From: a virus
IMG/VR virus record: IMGVR_UViG_3300009158_000035
Coordinates: 1-64,000 of that record
DNA: 64,000 bases
Strand: one strand, 5' to 3'
The notes beneath the pieces are model-generated. The model did no database searches and was not told where the DNA came from. It saw only the letters and a program-made list of their open reading frames with translations. Numbering within the stretch: the stretch's first letter is position 1; every line of letters starts with the position of its first letter. Below are positions 44,180 through 53,652 of this stretch, piece by piece. The translations under genes were made by a program, and so were the position numbers.

Positions 44180-46429
44180 ATGCGCAAACCTAATTTAACC
44201 AAGTACGCAGCGGACGACCAGATCGAGGGCGCGTTTTTTCAGCTCGCGTATCAGCGGTTGCAAGACACACTTAAAAACTTGATTCCTTACCTTGTAGGGT
44301 TTGAGATTGTTAAAAAGAACGAGGGCAATACTAAAGCTTTAGGAGTTTTTGGCTTTAGATCCAAGAATGGGCAAATTTTGTTTGTGCCGGCGTTTTTTAT
44401 TAACGGTAAGGTTAAAAATCTAGATTTGTTGTATAGTAAGAATAACGAGCAGTTCTACCCCTTAAATGAAGATTTTGCTGAGATGTTTATCAAGGATGAG
44501 CTCTTGGGTCTGGGTGAAAATTCTAAAGAGAACAGGACAGATATTATGCGAGACGCTACTCAGGGCGACTATCGCCAGATGAGTGTGCCTCCTAGAACAG
44601 GGCGTTACGCTATCGCTTCTGTGATTGATTATGTGAAAGATGTGGGTAATCCTACCAAAAAAGCTTTCACAGAGTTGATTGAGAAGGATGCCGAGTTCTG
44701 TGAAGCTCTTCTACGTTTCTATACACTGGAAAAAATTGCTGAAGCAATTGCTCTTGATGACGGAGATGACTATCGCAAATCTCCAGAAGCTACAAAAAAA
44801 CTCAAACTGGTTAAGACTACAGATACTGCCGAGGCTAAAAAACTCGGTAAAGAGGATAAGCAAAAACTCCTCACACAAGGGTATGTAATCATTGACGATC
44901 GCGACGCTGGGGAAAAATCTTCTTTTGGGGTAGTAGACTACGTTAAGAAGTTCGCCAATCCCACCGAATCAGGCTTCTATTCATATATCACTAGACTTGG
45001 AGGTTTACGTTACGGGTTGATTCTTGTACGTCCAAAACAACTGCAGCAGGATTTTTCTGTAGATGACGTGTTAGTGGTTGACCTTGAGGGTAACGAAGGC
45101 ACAACCTTCATCAAAGATCAGAAGCAGGTATTCATTAAAGATCAGATCAAGGTACAGGACTATTCTGCCATACATAAGATGATGGTTGATGCGGCCGAAG
45201 GACAGCCAGGGTATACAAACACCTACGTATTAATTAACGAGAACCTGAAGGTAACACAGCCTTTTAGAATTAATGCTAATTTTAAAGATGCTTCAGGAAT
45301 CCGTAGAATTTGTGTAGAGCCGTACTCAGAACATGCTGAAGGTAGAGATCGTGAGTATGCTGGTAAGACAGATCGCCCAGGCAGTGTGCATGCCCTTCCC
45401 AGAGGTAACTTCTACACTCACCCAAAAAAGGCGAGAGAGATTTGTTTGGTGATGACAAAGCGTCAGGGCGACCGGCTTGAATACAGAGACAATATGATCT
45501 ATGTCCCTGTAGGCTATAAGCTGCTTAAGCTTTCGCCTGTGGTCTCTGGTTGCTGCAGCATGCCCACGTATCCTTCGATGGATTTCGGCACATCCAAGAA
45601 AGAGAAAAAGGATCAGGACAAAGTTAAACGTGAGGCTGAGACAGCTAAAGAAAAAATCTTTAAAGCTGAACCAGGTTCTCCAGCATCGTTAAACGCTTTC
45701 CTTGCACACAAAAATGTGTTCCCTATGAGTGTGCATACAAACGGAAGCGAATATTTCGTAGATATCAACGGAGCTAAGAAAAGATACGACGATCCTCTAC
45801 AAGCCAAGATTGCAATGGTTATGGACCTTGGCTTGGATGAAAAAGTAGCTTCAGAGCTGGTCGACTCTCTTGTACCTAGCTTCACTAAAAAAGGACACAT
45901 CAAATTGGCATTTACTGGGGATGTATATCCTCAGCCGTTTGAAGAACAGCCCTACACTAACGAGTTCGGTCAACCTACTACAGTAGGAATTGGACAAGAA
46001 AACACGTTGTCTAACTTTGACAGTTATGTAGGCAACCCAACCCGTCAGGATTTAGGTACCATGTCTGAAGTAAAAGGCATTGACCCAAAAATTGTGCAGC
46101 AGGCTGTGGCGCTCGCACAGAACGGACAGAAAGAAATTTTCGATACGCACACTATTGGTGCTCTCGCAAAATATGTTTCTGTGGGCGACAAAATCTCAGA
46201 ATATCTCCCATCCCTGGTCGAGTCTATGGACCGCCTTGGACGCATCCTTTTCTTGCTGCATTGGGAAACCGACAAGTTTAAAGAAATGTATGGGCGCGGT
46301 GACTTGCCTGAACTAGTTGAGCTGGTTACAAACGTATTTAAAAACACCGGTGAGCTTATTATTTTCCTTAAACGCAAGTCTCCAGAGTTATCCATCAACA
46401 TGGCTAAATCTGACAGCTTAGACGTCTAA
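44180..46429 (+). CDS. Large hypothetical protein, probably virion-associated
   Basis: 749 aa, not recognised. The N-terminal ~120 residues look like a compact alpha/beta domain (GVFGFRSKNGQILFVPAFFI, KNLDLLYSKNNEQFYPL). The middle contains GLILVRPKQLQQD and VLVVDLEGNEGTTF. A Lys/Glu-rich linker lies at ~475-500, and the C-terminal region is helical (LIIFLKRKSPELSIN). QPTTVGIGQENTLSNFDSY is a conspicuous loop. It has its own promoter and follows the polymerase genes. It may be a structural or head-packaged protein, but nothing in the sequence proves this. Confidence 0.5.
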   Translation: MRKPNLTKYAADDQIEGAFFQLAYQRLQDTLKNLIPYLVGFEIVKKNEGNTKALGVFGFRSKNGQILFVPAFFINGKVKNLDLLYSKNNEQFYPLNEDFAEMFIKDELLGLGENSKENRTDIMRDATQGDYRQMSVPPRTGRYAIASVIDYVKDVGNPTKKAFTELIEKDAEFCEALLRFYTLEKIAEAIALDDGDDYRKSPEATKKLKLVKTTDTAEAKKLGKEDKQKLLTQGYVIIDDRDAGEKSSFGVVDYVKKFANPTESGFYSYITRLGGLRYGLILVRPKQLQQDFSVDDVLVVDLEGNEGTTFIKDQKQVFIKDQIKVQDYSAIHKMMVDAAEGQPGYTNTYVLINENLKVTQPFRINANFKDASGIRRICVEPYSEHAEGRDREYAGKTDRPGSVHALPRGNFYTHPKKAREICLVMTKRQGDRLEYRDNMIYVPVGYKLLKLSPVVSGCCSMPTYPSMDFGTSKKEKKDQDKVKREAETAKEKIFKAEPGSPASLNAFLAHKNVFPMSVHTNGSEYFVDINGAKKRYDDPLQAKIAMVMDLGLDEKVASELVDSLVPSFTKKGHIKLAFTGDVYPQPFEEQPYTNEFGQPTTVGIGQENTLSNFDSYVGNPTRQDLGTMSEVKGIDPKIVQQAVALAQNGQKEIFDTHTIGALAKYVSVGDKISEYLPSLVESMDRLGRILFLLHWETDKFKEMYGRGDLPELVELVTNVFKNTGELIIFLKRKSPELSINMAKSDSLDV

Positions 46430-46442
46430 CATATCTTAAGGT

Positions 46443-47561
46443 ATGCCTGAAGCACCACAGGGAACATCATATCAGGATAGGCTGGTAGCCTTGAAGCTGC
46501 TGCGGGAGAACATGTTTTATAGCGACCCTAAAAGGTACGCTTATACAGATATCGCAGAAGACTTACCAGGATCAGCCAGAGCTGTAGCTCCAATACTTAA
46601 AAACGTTCTTCCTACCGCAGCCATCATTTCAAAAGATCCAGAGGAAAGAGATAAGCAGATTGATGCAGCTATCGAAAGGATCAAAGCCTCCAAGAAGTCT
46701 AAATCTAAATTGCTTGGAGAGATGTGGCACAACGTTACACATCTTGTACCGGAATCTGCTAAAGCAGGATTAACTTTCGGTCTAGCTTCGGCACTGTTAG
46801 GTATTAGATCCCCCTTTAAAGAAAACTCATGGAAGCTGCAGTCCCCCGTTGCCCCGATTCAGGCAATTAAAAAGCTTATCTCCACAAAAGCGCACGCACT
46901 TCCAAATGCTGGAGGATACGGAAAAAACCAGCTGCCTGGTGCAAACCAGTGGTGGTTGGCTAAAGCAAGGCATAAAGCCCACCTTAAAAACACAGTAAAA
47001 GATGTAGCCAATAATGCCCTGGCCTCAGGTGTTTTGACAGGGGCAGCTGGTGTAGCTGTCCCTATGCTTGCAGGTAACTATGAGCTATCCGATGATGCCC
47101 TGCAGGAAGCAAAGCAGGTCATGCAAAAAGACCCATACATTACTAGTTTGCCTGCAGCCGAAATGTTGAGCGCTATTCGTCAGCGTAAAAGTGAAACACC
47201 TCTAACTAACACGCAAAGAATAAAGAACACTTTGTTAGGTACAGGCCTAGGAGCACTCACTGCATTACCAACAGCCATAATTCCTGCAGTTCTTTCAGGC
47301 GCAGGTAAGTTTTCCGCAAATGCCCTAGGACGATTAGCCTCCAAGATCCCGAACGTAGGCTCAGCTAGAATAAATAGCTTTTTGAAGGCTAACGCCAATA
47401 CTAATCCGTTAATGAATGGGGTAGGGAGCACGATACGTTCTCATATCAAAAAGGACGTTCCGATGGCTACGGCTTGGGGTGCAGGCTTTGGAGGATTAGC
47501 AGGAGCCTTGTCCTCAAATAACCCATTGGTAGACGAGTATGAAAACCTTGGCCCCCATTAG
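46443..47561 (+). CDS. Probable virion membrane protein
   Basis: 372 aa. Several Gly/Ala hydrophobic segments: AGLTFGLASALLGI (~117), ALASGVLTGAAGVAVPMLAG (~190), TGLGALTALPTAIIPAVLSG (~260) and WGAGFGGLAGALSS near the end. Basic linkers separate them. The pattern matches the minus-strand Gly/Ala-rich cluster at 31068-35777. Such proteins are candidates for virion-internal, membrane-penetrating components. Its 3' end overlaps the next gene by 23 bp. Not recognised as a family. Confidence 0.5.
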   Translation: MPEAPQGTSYQDRLVALKLLRENMFYSDPKRYAYTDIAEDLPGSARAVAPILKNVLPTAAIISKDPEERDKQIDAAIERIKASKKSKSKLLGEMWHNVTHLVPESAKAGLTFGLASALLGIRSPFKENSWKLQSPVAPIQAIKKLISTKAHALPNAGGYGKNQLPGANQWWLAKARHKAHLKNTVKDVANNALASGVLTGAAGVAVPMLAGNYELSDDALQEAKQVMQKDPYITSLPAAEMLSAIRQRKSETPLTNTQRIKNTLLGTGLGALTALPTAIIPAVLSGAGKFSANALGRLASKIPNVGSARINSFLKANANTNPLMNGVGSTIRSHIKKDVPMATAWGAGFGGLAGALSSNNPLVDEYENLGPH

Positions 47562-48621
47562 ACTTAATCAGGTAGGGTCATTTTACAACTTCCCTAATTG
47601 GCGCTATTTGATCTATCTGGAACCGCATAGAGCTAATCTAGCCTATTGCCGCAGAAAACCAGACAGTGGTGCAGGATGCTTGAAGCGTTACCTGCACGAT
47701 CATAAAGAACTGGCCGAAAGATCCACGGTGATATTCTCATTCACCCCTTTCTTTAAGAAGGCTCTTGAGAAAATGACCGCTGAGCAAAAGCACACCTTCT
47801 ACAAGCTATTTAATGACAAACTTCGTCAGCAGGGAGATAAAAAAATTTTCATTCCTACCTATAACGAAGATGTAGAAGTTTGGAACGAGAAACATATTGC
47901 ACTGATTACTGATAAGCCTCTGCAGAATTTTTTGCGTCACGTGATAAAGCTAGAGTATTCTCCTGAGTACGAGTTTGCAGTCAAATATAGAAATTCACCA
48001 GAACACCAGAGAACTTTTTGTGTTATAGGTTATTGCATATTTGCAGGTTTATCGGATGTTGCTATAGCTTACAGACACAAGCTTTACCCTACTCAAGTAA
48101 AAGCTATTCGTGAGCTGTTTTTTGACTTCTCTAGCGCTCCCACAGATGTGGTAGCGAGGTCGGCATATTTCACTCAGCTAGCCGACAATCAGATTATAAG
48201 TGATGTCGATAGGAGGTATTTCAAAATTATAGGCTCTCTAGGTGAGCTAGGTCTTAAGGCCGGGGTAGATCCCTCATGTCTGTCGATAGACGAGAAAGAT
48301 AAATTGAATGCGTATCTCGCGGACTCAATGGTTGATAATGTTGCCTCGTTGTATTTTGCAATAGAGGACAAGAAGGACGCTCTGGCATATAATGGTGTGA
48401 TAAACAACTTAGCCTCTTTCTTTATCAAGAGGGAAGAGATCAATTACTATAGGTCTAAAGTTAGAAATCTGGACGCTAGCACTGCCAGAATTGTGAATGA
48501 CCGTACCGACTACGACACAGGCCTGCAGGAAGAAGATCGAATTGCAATGGAGCTCATATCCAAACTTGCATTGAAGGATAACCCCACTCCGGAATATAAA
48601 TTAATTACAGAATTGAACTAG
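47539..48621 (+). CDS. Hypothetical protein
   Basis: 360 aa, soluble, mixed alpha/beta, no recognised motif. The N-terminus has FPNWRYLIYLEPHRANLAY. A central hydrophobic segment is TFCVIGYCIFAGLSDVAIAY (~155-175), and the C-terminal half is helical and charged. It starts 23 bp inside the preceding gene. Its 3' end carries the -35 of the next promoter. Function unknown. Confidence 0.5.
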   Translation: MKTLAPIRLNQVGSFYNFPNWRYLIYLEPHRANLAYCRRKPDSGAGCLKRYLHDHKELAERSTVIFSFTPFFKKALEKMTAEQKHTFYKLFNDKLRQQGDKKIFIPTYNEDVEVWNEKHIALITDKPLQNFLRHVIKLEYSPEYEFAVKYRNSPEHQRTFCVIGYCIFAGLSDVAIAYRHKLYPTQVKAIRELFFDFSSAPTDVVARSAYFTQLADNQIISDVDRRYFKIIGSLGELGLKAGVDPSCLSIDEKDKLNAYLADSMVDNVASLYFAIEDKKDALAYNGVINNLASFFIKREEINYYRSKVRNLDASTARIVNDRTDYDTGLQEEDRIAMELISKLALKDNPTPEYKLITELN

Positions 48622-48641
48622 TATCCGAAACGTGCTATAAA
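48613..48641 (+). promoter_or_regulatory. Sigma70-like promoter with extended -10
   Basis: TTGAAC (48613-48618), 17 bp, TGC-TATAAA (TATAAA at 48636-48641). Predicted transcription start is about 9 nt before the ATG at 48657. Confidence 0.65.
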
Positions 48642-48656
48642 TGGTAACAATAACTT

Positions 48657-50108
48657 ATGGAAGAGCCAAATATTCTCATTAAAACAGCACTGACCGAGGC
48701 AGTGCAGCAGGTAAATTCGGGGGTGTCTCCAACAGAGGCATTAAAGAAGGTGGCTAATGAACTAGATCTTAATCCGAACTATATTCAGCGCACTGGAGAA
48801 GCATTAAACGTTGCATTACACTACAAGCACTTTAAATCTGCTTCCGATCGTTCTGCTGAGTTTGAAATTGCTGATATCGGTAAAGCCATAGAAGATACTT
48901 TTGCATGCACAGAAAAGACAGCCGCAGAATATGCTGCAGAGAACTTTTCAGTCAGTGATTTGACAGATACGGTGTTTAACTACAACCGTATGTTGAGCAA
49001 CCCTGTATATAAGCGCGCTTTTTTGGAGATTGCTTCAGCTGAAGGAAACGATGAACCAAATAGCGTGACGCTCAACACAATCTATCAGAAATCTGCCAAC
49101 TACATTGATCGACTTCAAAAAACTGCAGCTCAGGCAGCTGTAGATAAAACAGCTGCGGAGATTTCTCTAAATGAGAAGTTTTGTAATTTGTCGGACACAT
49201 TTAGGAGAGATGAAGGGCACCGCACATCTTTTGAAGAATTTGAATCGCAGGTTTTTGCAAAGCACGGTTCTGCCTCAGAACCCTATCTCGACCTTCTTCA
49301 TAAGCTAGCCTGCCCTACCGAAGAGCGCGGCGTTCACGATTCAGGCTATATGATGTTTGATCAGTGCAAAGAAGCCGCAATGTTCGATGAATTGATGAAG
49401 GCTGGCGAGGCGCTTGTAACTACCGAAAAACAGGCTGCAGAAGCCGACGAAAATTTAGCGTTTGAGAATGCCTACCTGAAAGATTGCCACATAGCTATGG
49501 GTAAAGCTGCCTCTTTGTGCAACATTACAGCGACTAAAGCAAGCATGCCTGAGAAAGCTGCAGCTGTAGCGCAGGTCGACGAAGAATATACAGACCCTGT
49601 ATTAGTCGAGATGCAGAAAAAGGCAGCCGACTCGTCTTATGTTGTCGGAGGAAGCTATACTGAAGATCCTGTCGTTAAGCAGGCCATGGAAAAGGAGGCC
49701 TTTGGGGGATCACGTAGTTTATTGGGGGAGTTGTTACGGGAGCCTGTGACCGAGGCATTTAACGCCGGGTTTAAAAAAAAACAGGCTCCGTTCGGCGCAT
49801 CAACTAATCTAACCCTGGACAACATGGAGCGTAAGCTTCTGTTACAGGAATTGATGCACACCGATCCAATCCTCTCTAAAGTTAACCCAGTTAAAGTGGT
49901 TAGAGCTTTTGAGCAGATTCTTCGATTATCTCCAGAGATCTCTAAAGAGAAGGAAGTTGTTCGCGCTAACTTGCGAGCAATGGTGTCTGCACAGGCTCTT
50001 AGCACTTTTGAAGCAGATCAGTTGACCAAGCTGGATGTAGGTATGCTTAAACGCCGCATCGCAACTACCGAGTTTAACAAAGGCAACATCGAACAATTTA
50101 GAATTTAA
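48657..50108 (+). CDS. Probable virion protein, Ala-rich helical
   Basis: 483 aa, acidic and strongly helical, with many short K-x-A-A elements (EKTAAEYAAENF, LQKTAAQAAVDKTAAEI, EKQAAEADENLAFENA). Near residue 360 EAFNAGFKKKQAPFG resembles the F-x-x-G-F-x-K motif shared by several genes here. The C-terminal ~100 residues (LRLSPEISKEKEVVRANLRAM, LSTFEADQLTKL) form a separate helical domain. It heads the unit that leads into the prohead protease gene. A virion or head-core role is likely; the exact one is unknown. Confidence 0.5.
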   Translation: MEEPNILIKTALTEAVQQVNSGVSPTEALKKVANELDLNPNYIQRTGEALNVALHYKHFKSASDRSAEFEIADIGKAIEDTFACTEKTAAEYAAENFSVSDLTDTVFNYNRMLSNPVYKRAFLEIASAEGNDEPNSVTLNTIYQKSANYIDRLQKTAAQAAVDKTAAEISLNEKFCNLSDTFRRDEGHRTSFEEFESQVFAKHGSASEPYLDLLHKLACPTEERGVHDSGYMMFDQCKEAAMFDELMKAGEALVTTEKQAAEADENLAFENAYLKDCHIAMGKAASLCNITATKASMPEKAAAVAQVDEEYTDPVLVEMQKKAADSSYVVGGSYTEDPVVKQAMEKEAFGGSRSLLGELLREPVTEAFNAGFKKKQAPFGASTNLTLDNMERKLLLQELMHTDPILSKVNPVKVVRAFEQILRLSPEISKEKEVVRANLRAMVSAQALSTFEADQLTKLDVGMLKRRIATTEFNKGNIEQFRI

Positions 50109-50111
50109 TGT

Positions 50112-50498
50112 ATGGCTACGCTATTAAGAATCAAAAGATCTATAGTTAATGAAATCTGGAGCATCACCTTTTCGCTAGATCTGGCGGCTCTTCCCGAAAG
50201 CGATAAAGAGTTGATGCGTAAGTTCGGGGAACCTACAATCAATGTAGGTGGAACTTTTGCAGATCCTACCTACCCTACTGCTTTCTCTTATACATTACCT
50301 GAAGCATTTATTCTTGTACGTACAGACATGCCCTATACTCAGTTGTTTGATGCGAAGTCGGCTGACTTCATGACTAACACACAGGCCAAAGCATTACTGT
50401 ATGAAGATACCTTTATTTCCAGGTATCAAGCAGCATTCACTGCATTACGCTCCTTGACTGATACATTTTCCGGAGAAAGAGTAGTAACCCTGAATTAA
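50112..50498 (+). CDS. Hypothetical protein
   Basis: 128 aa. It has a beta-type N-terminal half (NEIWSITFSLDLAAL, GTFADPTYPTAFSYTLPEAF) and a helical C-terminal part (SRYQAAFTALRSL). Not recognised. Separated by 3 nt from the gene before and 4 nt from the gene after; probably a minor structural protein because of its place in the head operon. Confidence 0.5.
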   Translation: MATLLRIKRSIVNEIWSITFSLDLAALPESDKELMRKFGEPTINVGGTFADPTYPTAFSYTLPEAFILVRTDMPYTQLFDAKSADFMTNTQAKALLYEDTFISRYQAAFTALRSLTDTFSGERVVTLN

Positions 50499-50502
50499 GA
50501 GT

Positions 50503-50808
50503 ATGGATAACGAATTTGAACAAGCTTTTATGCGAGGCATGCGCAAGTGCGCTCTTGAGAAAGAAGCTTTCATTCCTCAATTAACTCAGATGGTTGCCCC
50601 TATGGTCGCTTCAAGCCTAGTCAGCTCTAGACTTTTACCTAGGCTTATGAAGAATAAAGGTCTTTTAGGGAATGTCGCAACAAAGGCGAACAATGTATTA
50701 GCTGCTCCTGGAGTTAAAGGAAATATTGCGCAGACAGGATTGCATATGGCTATGATGCCGGTTACAGATGCTGTGACTAGCAGGTTGCTTCCTAGCACAC
50801 AGCAGTAA
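50503..50808 (+). CDS. Small Gly/Met-rich protein
   Basis: 101 aa. The N-terminus FEQAFMRGMRKCALEKEAF carries the F-x-x-(G)-F/M-x-K-x-A element found repeatedly in this genome. The rest is weakly hydrophobic (MVAPMVASSLVSSRLLP, TGLHMAMMPVTDAV). Probably a minor virion protein; not recognised. Confidence 0.5.
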   Translation: MDNEFEQAFMRGMRKCALEKEAFIPQLTQMVAPMVASSLVSSRLLPRLMKNKGLLGNVATKANNVLAAPGVKGNIAQTGLHMAMMPVTDAVTSRLLPSTQQ

Positions 50809-50826
50809 CCCGCAATTTTAATAAAT

Positions 50827-52152
50827 ATGAATCTCAAAGATACTCAATTTAGGAAAGCATTAAACGACCCAGATTCAGGCACAAACTCAGACCTGTACAA
50901 GGCGGTCAAGCCCCTGATTTCTTCAGATATTGATGCTCAGGCTACAGGTGCAGACGCAGAAAATATAAAAGGTCTTAATGAAGATGTACGTAAGGGTTTG
51001 GTAGGTTTGGAGTATCTGACAGGGTTGAAGCAAAACTCTGGCGAAACCTTCTATGATGCTCATCCTGCCCAGGCTGTAATTACAGACGCATTGAAGAATT
51101 CTGCAGGTATTGGTGCAGGTGTCGCCGGTCTGGGAATAGCTTCTAATTTGCTTACTCAGCACAAAAACATGAAGAAAACCGAGCCGGCCAGTATGTCTCG
51201 GGAAAAGAATCCTGGTGTAGACCGCAAACATCCATTAGATGCGTTGCATGCTAAAAAAGACAGTCCAGTTGCTCCTGATATCGCTGATATTTTCGGCGAT
51301 ATGGAAAAGACTCCTGGAACCAGACTAAACTTGATTGACCGTCTAGAAAAACTAGACCCTGCTACTCCAGAAAGTTTCAGCGCCAAGTATAACGCAGCAG
51401 TCCAAGCTAAAAAAGATTTAGAGGAGCTACATAAAGGTAAGATGCAGGCTATCGACAGCGCTACCGAAGTATCGCACCTCGACCCTAAAGTTCAACAAGC
51501 TAGATCTGGCCATCTCAAAGAACAAAGAGCCTCTGCCGAAGCATTGCATAAAGTTCAGCTGGCTGAGCGCGAAGCAGCTATTAAAAAAATTGTAGATGAA
51601 GCGCATGCTAGTCAGGGTTTCCAGGGATTAGGTAAACATGTAGACCTACATCACTCGTTGCAGGACGCTAAGCAAAAAGGAGGGTTTGGAAAATATTGGG
51701 GAGAGAGCTTGAATACTGCAGGTAAGGAAGGAGGCCGCCTACAAAATTGGTTCCGTAAATATTTTGCACCTAGTCAAGACCAGGGAGCTATGGATCTTCT
51801 AGAGAAGAGACATATGTCATCCTCTGGACCGCTAGATAGAGAACTGACAAAAAATATTCTAGCTCACAATCTAGGTATAGATCCTAACAGTCCTCGTATG
51901 CGTGCCATCATGGATACAGGTTATGCCAGAGCCAATGACCTTAAACATCAGGCATCAGGATTGAGGAGATCTTTAGTTCGCCATAGAACACCTTTATTGG
52001 CGGGAGCTGGTATCGCCGCAGGAGGAGCAGGCCTCTACAAATTAATCAAAGCTATCCAGGACAAAGCCTATTCTGAGGATCAGATTAAGGACTGGAAAAA
52101 GACTCTGCTTCAGTCTGGAGGAGATTTTGAAGGAGCAGACAAGATACAATAA
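50827..52152 (+). CDS. Probable virion protein
   Basis: 441 aa. There is a short Gly/Ala hydrophobic stretch (SAGIGAGVAGLGIASNLL, about 90-108), a long charged helical middle (AAVQAKKDLEELHKGKM, EALHKVQLAEREAAIKKI) and a second Gly/Ala segment near the C-terminus (LLAGAGIAAGGAGLYKLI, about 395-412). This two-segment layout resembles other Gly/Ala proteins in the window. It directly precedes the prohead protease gene (2 nt), so a head-associated role is likely. Not recognised. Confidence 0.5.
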   Translation: MNLKDTQFRKALNDPDSGTNSDLYKAVKPLISSDIDAQATGADAENIKGLNEDVRKGLVGLEYLTGLKQNSGETFYDAHPAQAVITDALKNSAGIGAGVAGLGIASNLLTQHKNMKKTEPASMSREKNPGVDRKHPLDALHAKKDSPVAPDIADIFGDMEKTPGTRLNLIDRLEKLDPATPESFSAKYNAAVQAKKDLEELHKGKMQAIDSATEVSHLDPKVQQARSGHLKEQRASAEALHKVQLAEREAAIKKIVDEAHASQGFQGLGKHVDLHHSLQDAKQKGGFGKYWGESLNTAGKEGGRLQNWFRKYFAPSQDQGAMDLLEKRHMSSSGPLDRELTKNILAHNLGIDPNSPRMRAIMDTGYARANDLKHQASGLRRSLVRHRTPLLAGAGIAAGGAGLYKLIKAIQDKAYSEDQIKDWKKTLLQSGGDFEGADKIQ

Positions 52153-52154
52153 AT

Positions 52155-53594
52155 ATGTACAAAGGATTAATTAAATTCAGTGCCACACAAGACTGGAACT
52201 GGGATGTGGATCCTGTTCAGTTGATTCATAACGTCAACACCCTAACCAAGGCAGGCTCAGATAACTCCGAGCTTCGCGTCGAGAAGACTGCAGGCCAGAC
52301 AGATGCTTTGGTTATCGCTTTGGGGGCGTATGAGGGTACAGGAGCAAATAGAAATGGCGACATCTTCAAGGAAGCCGCCTGTATTCAGCACTACAAAACA
52401 TTCATCAAATCCGGAAGCAAGAAAGACGGTAAGTATGATGGTAGAGCTTTAAACCGCCACCACAAGAATAAGCCTGAAGACCCTAAGTACGGAAACATCA
52501 AGGCCGCCGCATATAATAGTAAGATGAAGCGCATTGAGTTGGTTATCGGAATGGATAACGACAAGTGTGCAGAAGAAATTCAAAAACTGGCTGAAGGTAA
52601 ACAGATTAATGTGAGTATGGCTGCTAAGGTAGCCTATGATAAGTGCACCTGGTGCGGACACGAAGCCAAGACAGACAATCATCGTTGTGAACATATCCCG
52701 AAAAGTCTTGGTGAGATAAACAAGCAGGGAGAGATGTGCAGTATGGATAACATTAATCCACGCTGGTTCGAATTGTCTATCGTAGGGCGTCCCGCAGATC
52801 GTATAGGTATGTCACTTAAACTGGCTTCAGACAATACATACATCAAAACAGCTAGCGACTATAAAACCCTATATCCAGGATTTGTAGTACCTGACGATGA
52901 TGAAGGTGTGCTGCGCATATCTAAGTATGCGGAAGAGAAACGTAACCTGGTTAAAAAACTTGCAGCTATTGAAAAGCATATCGACGGAATCGCTAAACAG
53001 GGACCTAAAGATTCTTCAGAGAAGTATATTGCTGAACAAAAATCGAAGCTGAAGCATTCTGATAATATATCGGAAGATACAATGAGTGAGTTGCGTAAAT
53101 TTGAACCCTCACAGTTGTTGAAGGCTCTTGCAGATCAAGGAATTATCTTCTCCCCTGAAGACTTTGTTAAGTACCTGTTTGGCGCTAAATCGATGGGTCA
53201 TAAATCTGAAGACATGTTTAGTAAAATACGCCAACATCTTCCTTCTATGTTTTCTGACATGGAAGAAGATGGTGATGAGGAAGTCAACGAAGATAAATAT
53301 GAACCCTCACACAGTCACAGTGTACCTAAAGATTTACTAAAAATAGTTCGCAATCTTTTCGATGATCATTCATTATTCGATAAGCCTGTTCACGGCCGTA
53401 TTATGAAGATCACTATCGTCAAGAGGCTCCCTCACGCTAAATTAGAGCGCAAGGACGAAATTTCTAAGGAGGCAGCAATCAAGCAATTAGCTAAACAATA
53501 CGCATCATATAAACTCGCTGCGTTACGCTATCTTGACGCTCAAGATAAGCTCGATTATGATACCATGTGTAATGCCCTGGTTCAAAATCGATAA
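52155..53594 (+). CDS. Prohead maturation protease (T4 gp21-like class)
   Basis: 479 aa. Residues ~50-220 fit the herpesvirus/T4-type prohead serine protease as found in large phages: EGTGANRNGDIFKEAACIQHY, a basic segment with LNRHHKNKP that probably carries the catalytic His (~98), AAYNSKMKRIELVI, and INVSMAAKV with the candidate catalytic Ser (~153). A Cys cluster C-x2-C-x10-C-x2-H follows (CTWCGHEAK ... RCEHI), then PRWFELSIVGRPADR, typical of this class. The C-terminal ~240 residues are a charged helical extension, perhaps a scaffold-type region. It cleaves scaffold and capsid precursors in the prohead. It sits just before the scaffold and capsid genes, as expected. Confidence 0.82.
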   Translation: MYKGLIKFSATQDWNWDVDPVQLIHNVNTLTKAGSDNSELRVEKTAGQTDALVIALGAYEGTGANRNGDIFKEAACIQHYKTFIKSGSKKDGKYDGRALNRHHKNKPEDPKYGNIKAAAYNSKMKRIELVIGMDNDKCAEEIQKLAEGKQINVSMAAKVAYDKCTWCGHEAKTDNHRCEHIPKSLGEINKQGEMCSMDNINPRWFELSIVGRPADRIGMSLKLASDNTYIKTASDYKTLYPGFVVPDDDEGVLRISKYAEEKRNLVKKLAAIEKHIDGIAKQGPKDSSEKYIAEQKSKLKHSDNISEDTMSELRKFEPSQLLKALADQGIIFSPEDFVKYLFGAKSMGHKSEDMFSKIRQHLPSMFSDMEEDGDEEVNEDKYEPSHSHSVPKDLLKIVRNLFDDHSLFDKPVHGRIMKITIVKRLPHAKLERKDEISKEAAIKQLAKQYASYKLAALRYLDAQDKLDYDTMCNALVQNR

Positions 53595-53601
53595 AAAACA
53601 C

Positions 53602-53630
53602 TTGGAATAGTCAGAAAATTCAGCTAACAT
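53602..53630 (+). promoter_or_regulatory. Sigma70-like promoter
   Basis: TTGGAA (53602-53607), 17 bp, TAACAT (53625-53630), about 22 nt before the ATG at 53653, in the only clear gap of this part of the operon. Confidence 0.55.
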
Positions 53631-53652
53631 TTAAACAATAACTCGACCCCAT

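Noticed and set aside
44180-46429. Portal protein or large terminase
   Set aside because: The 749-aa protein has neither Walker motifs nor the portal stem/clip pattern that I would recognise, so I left it unassigned.
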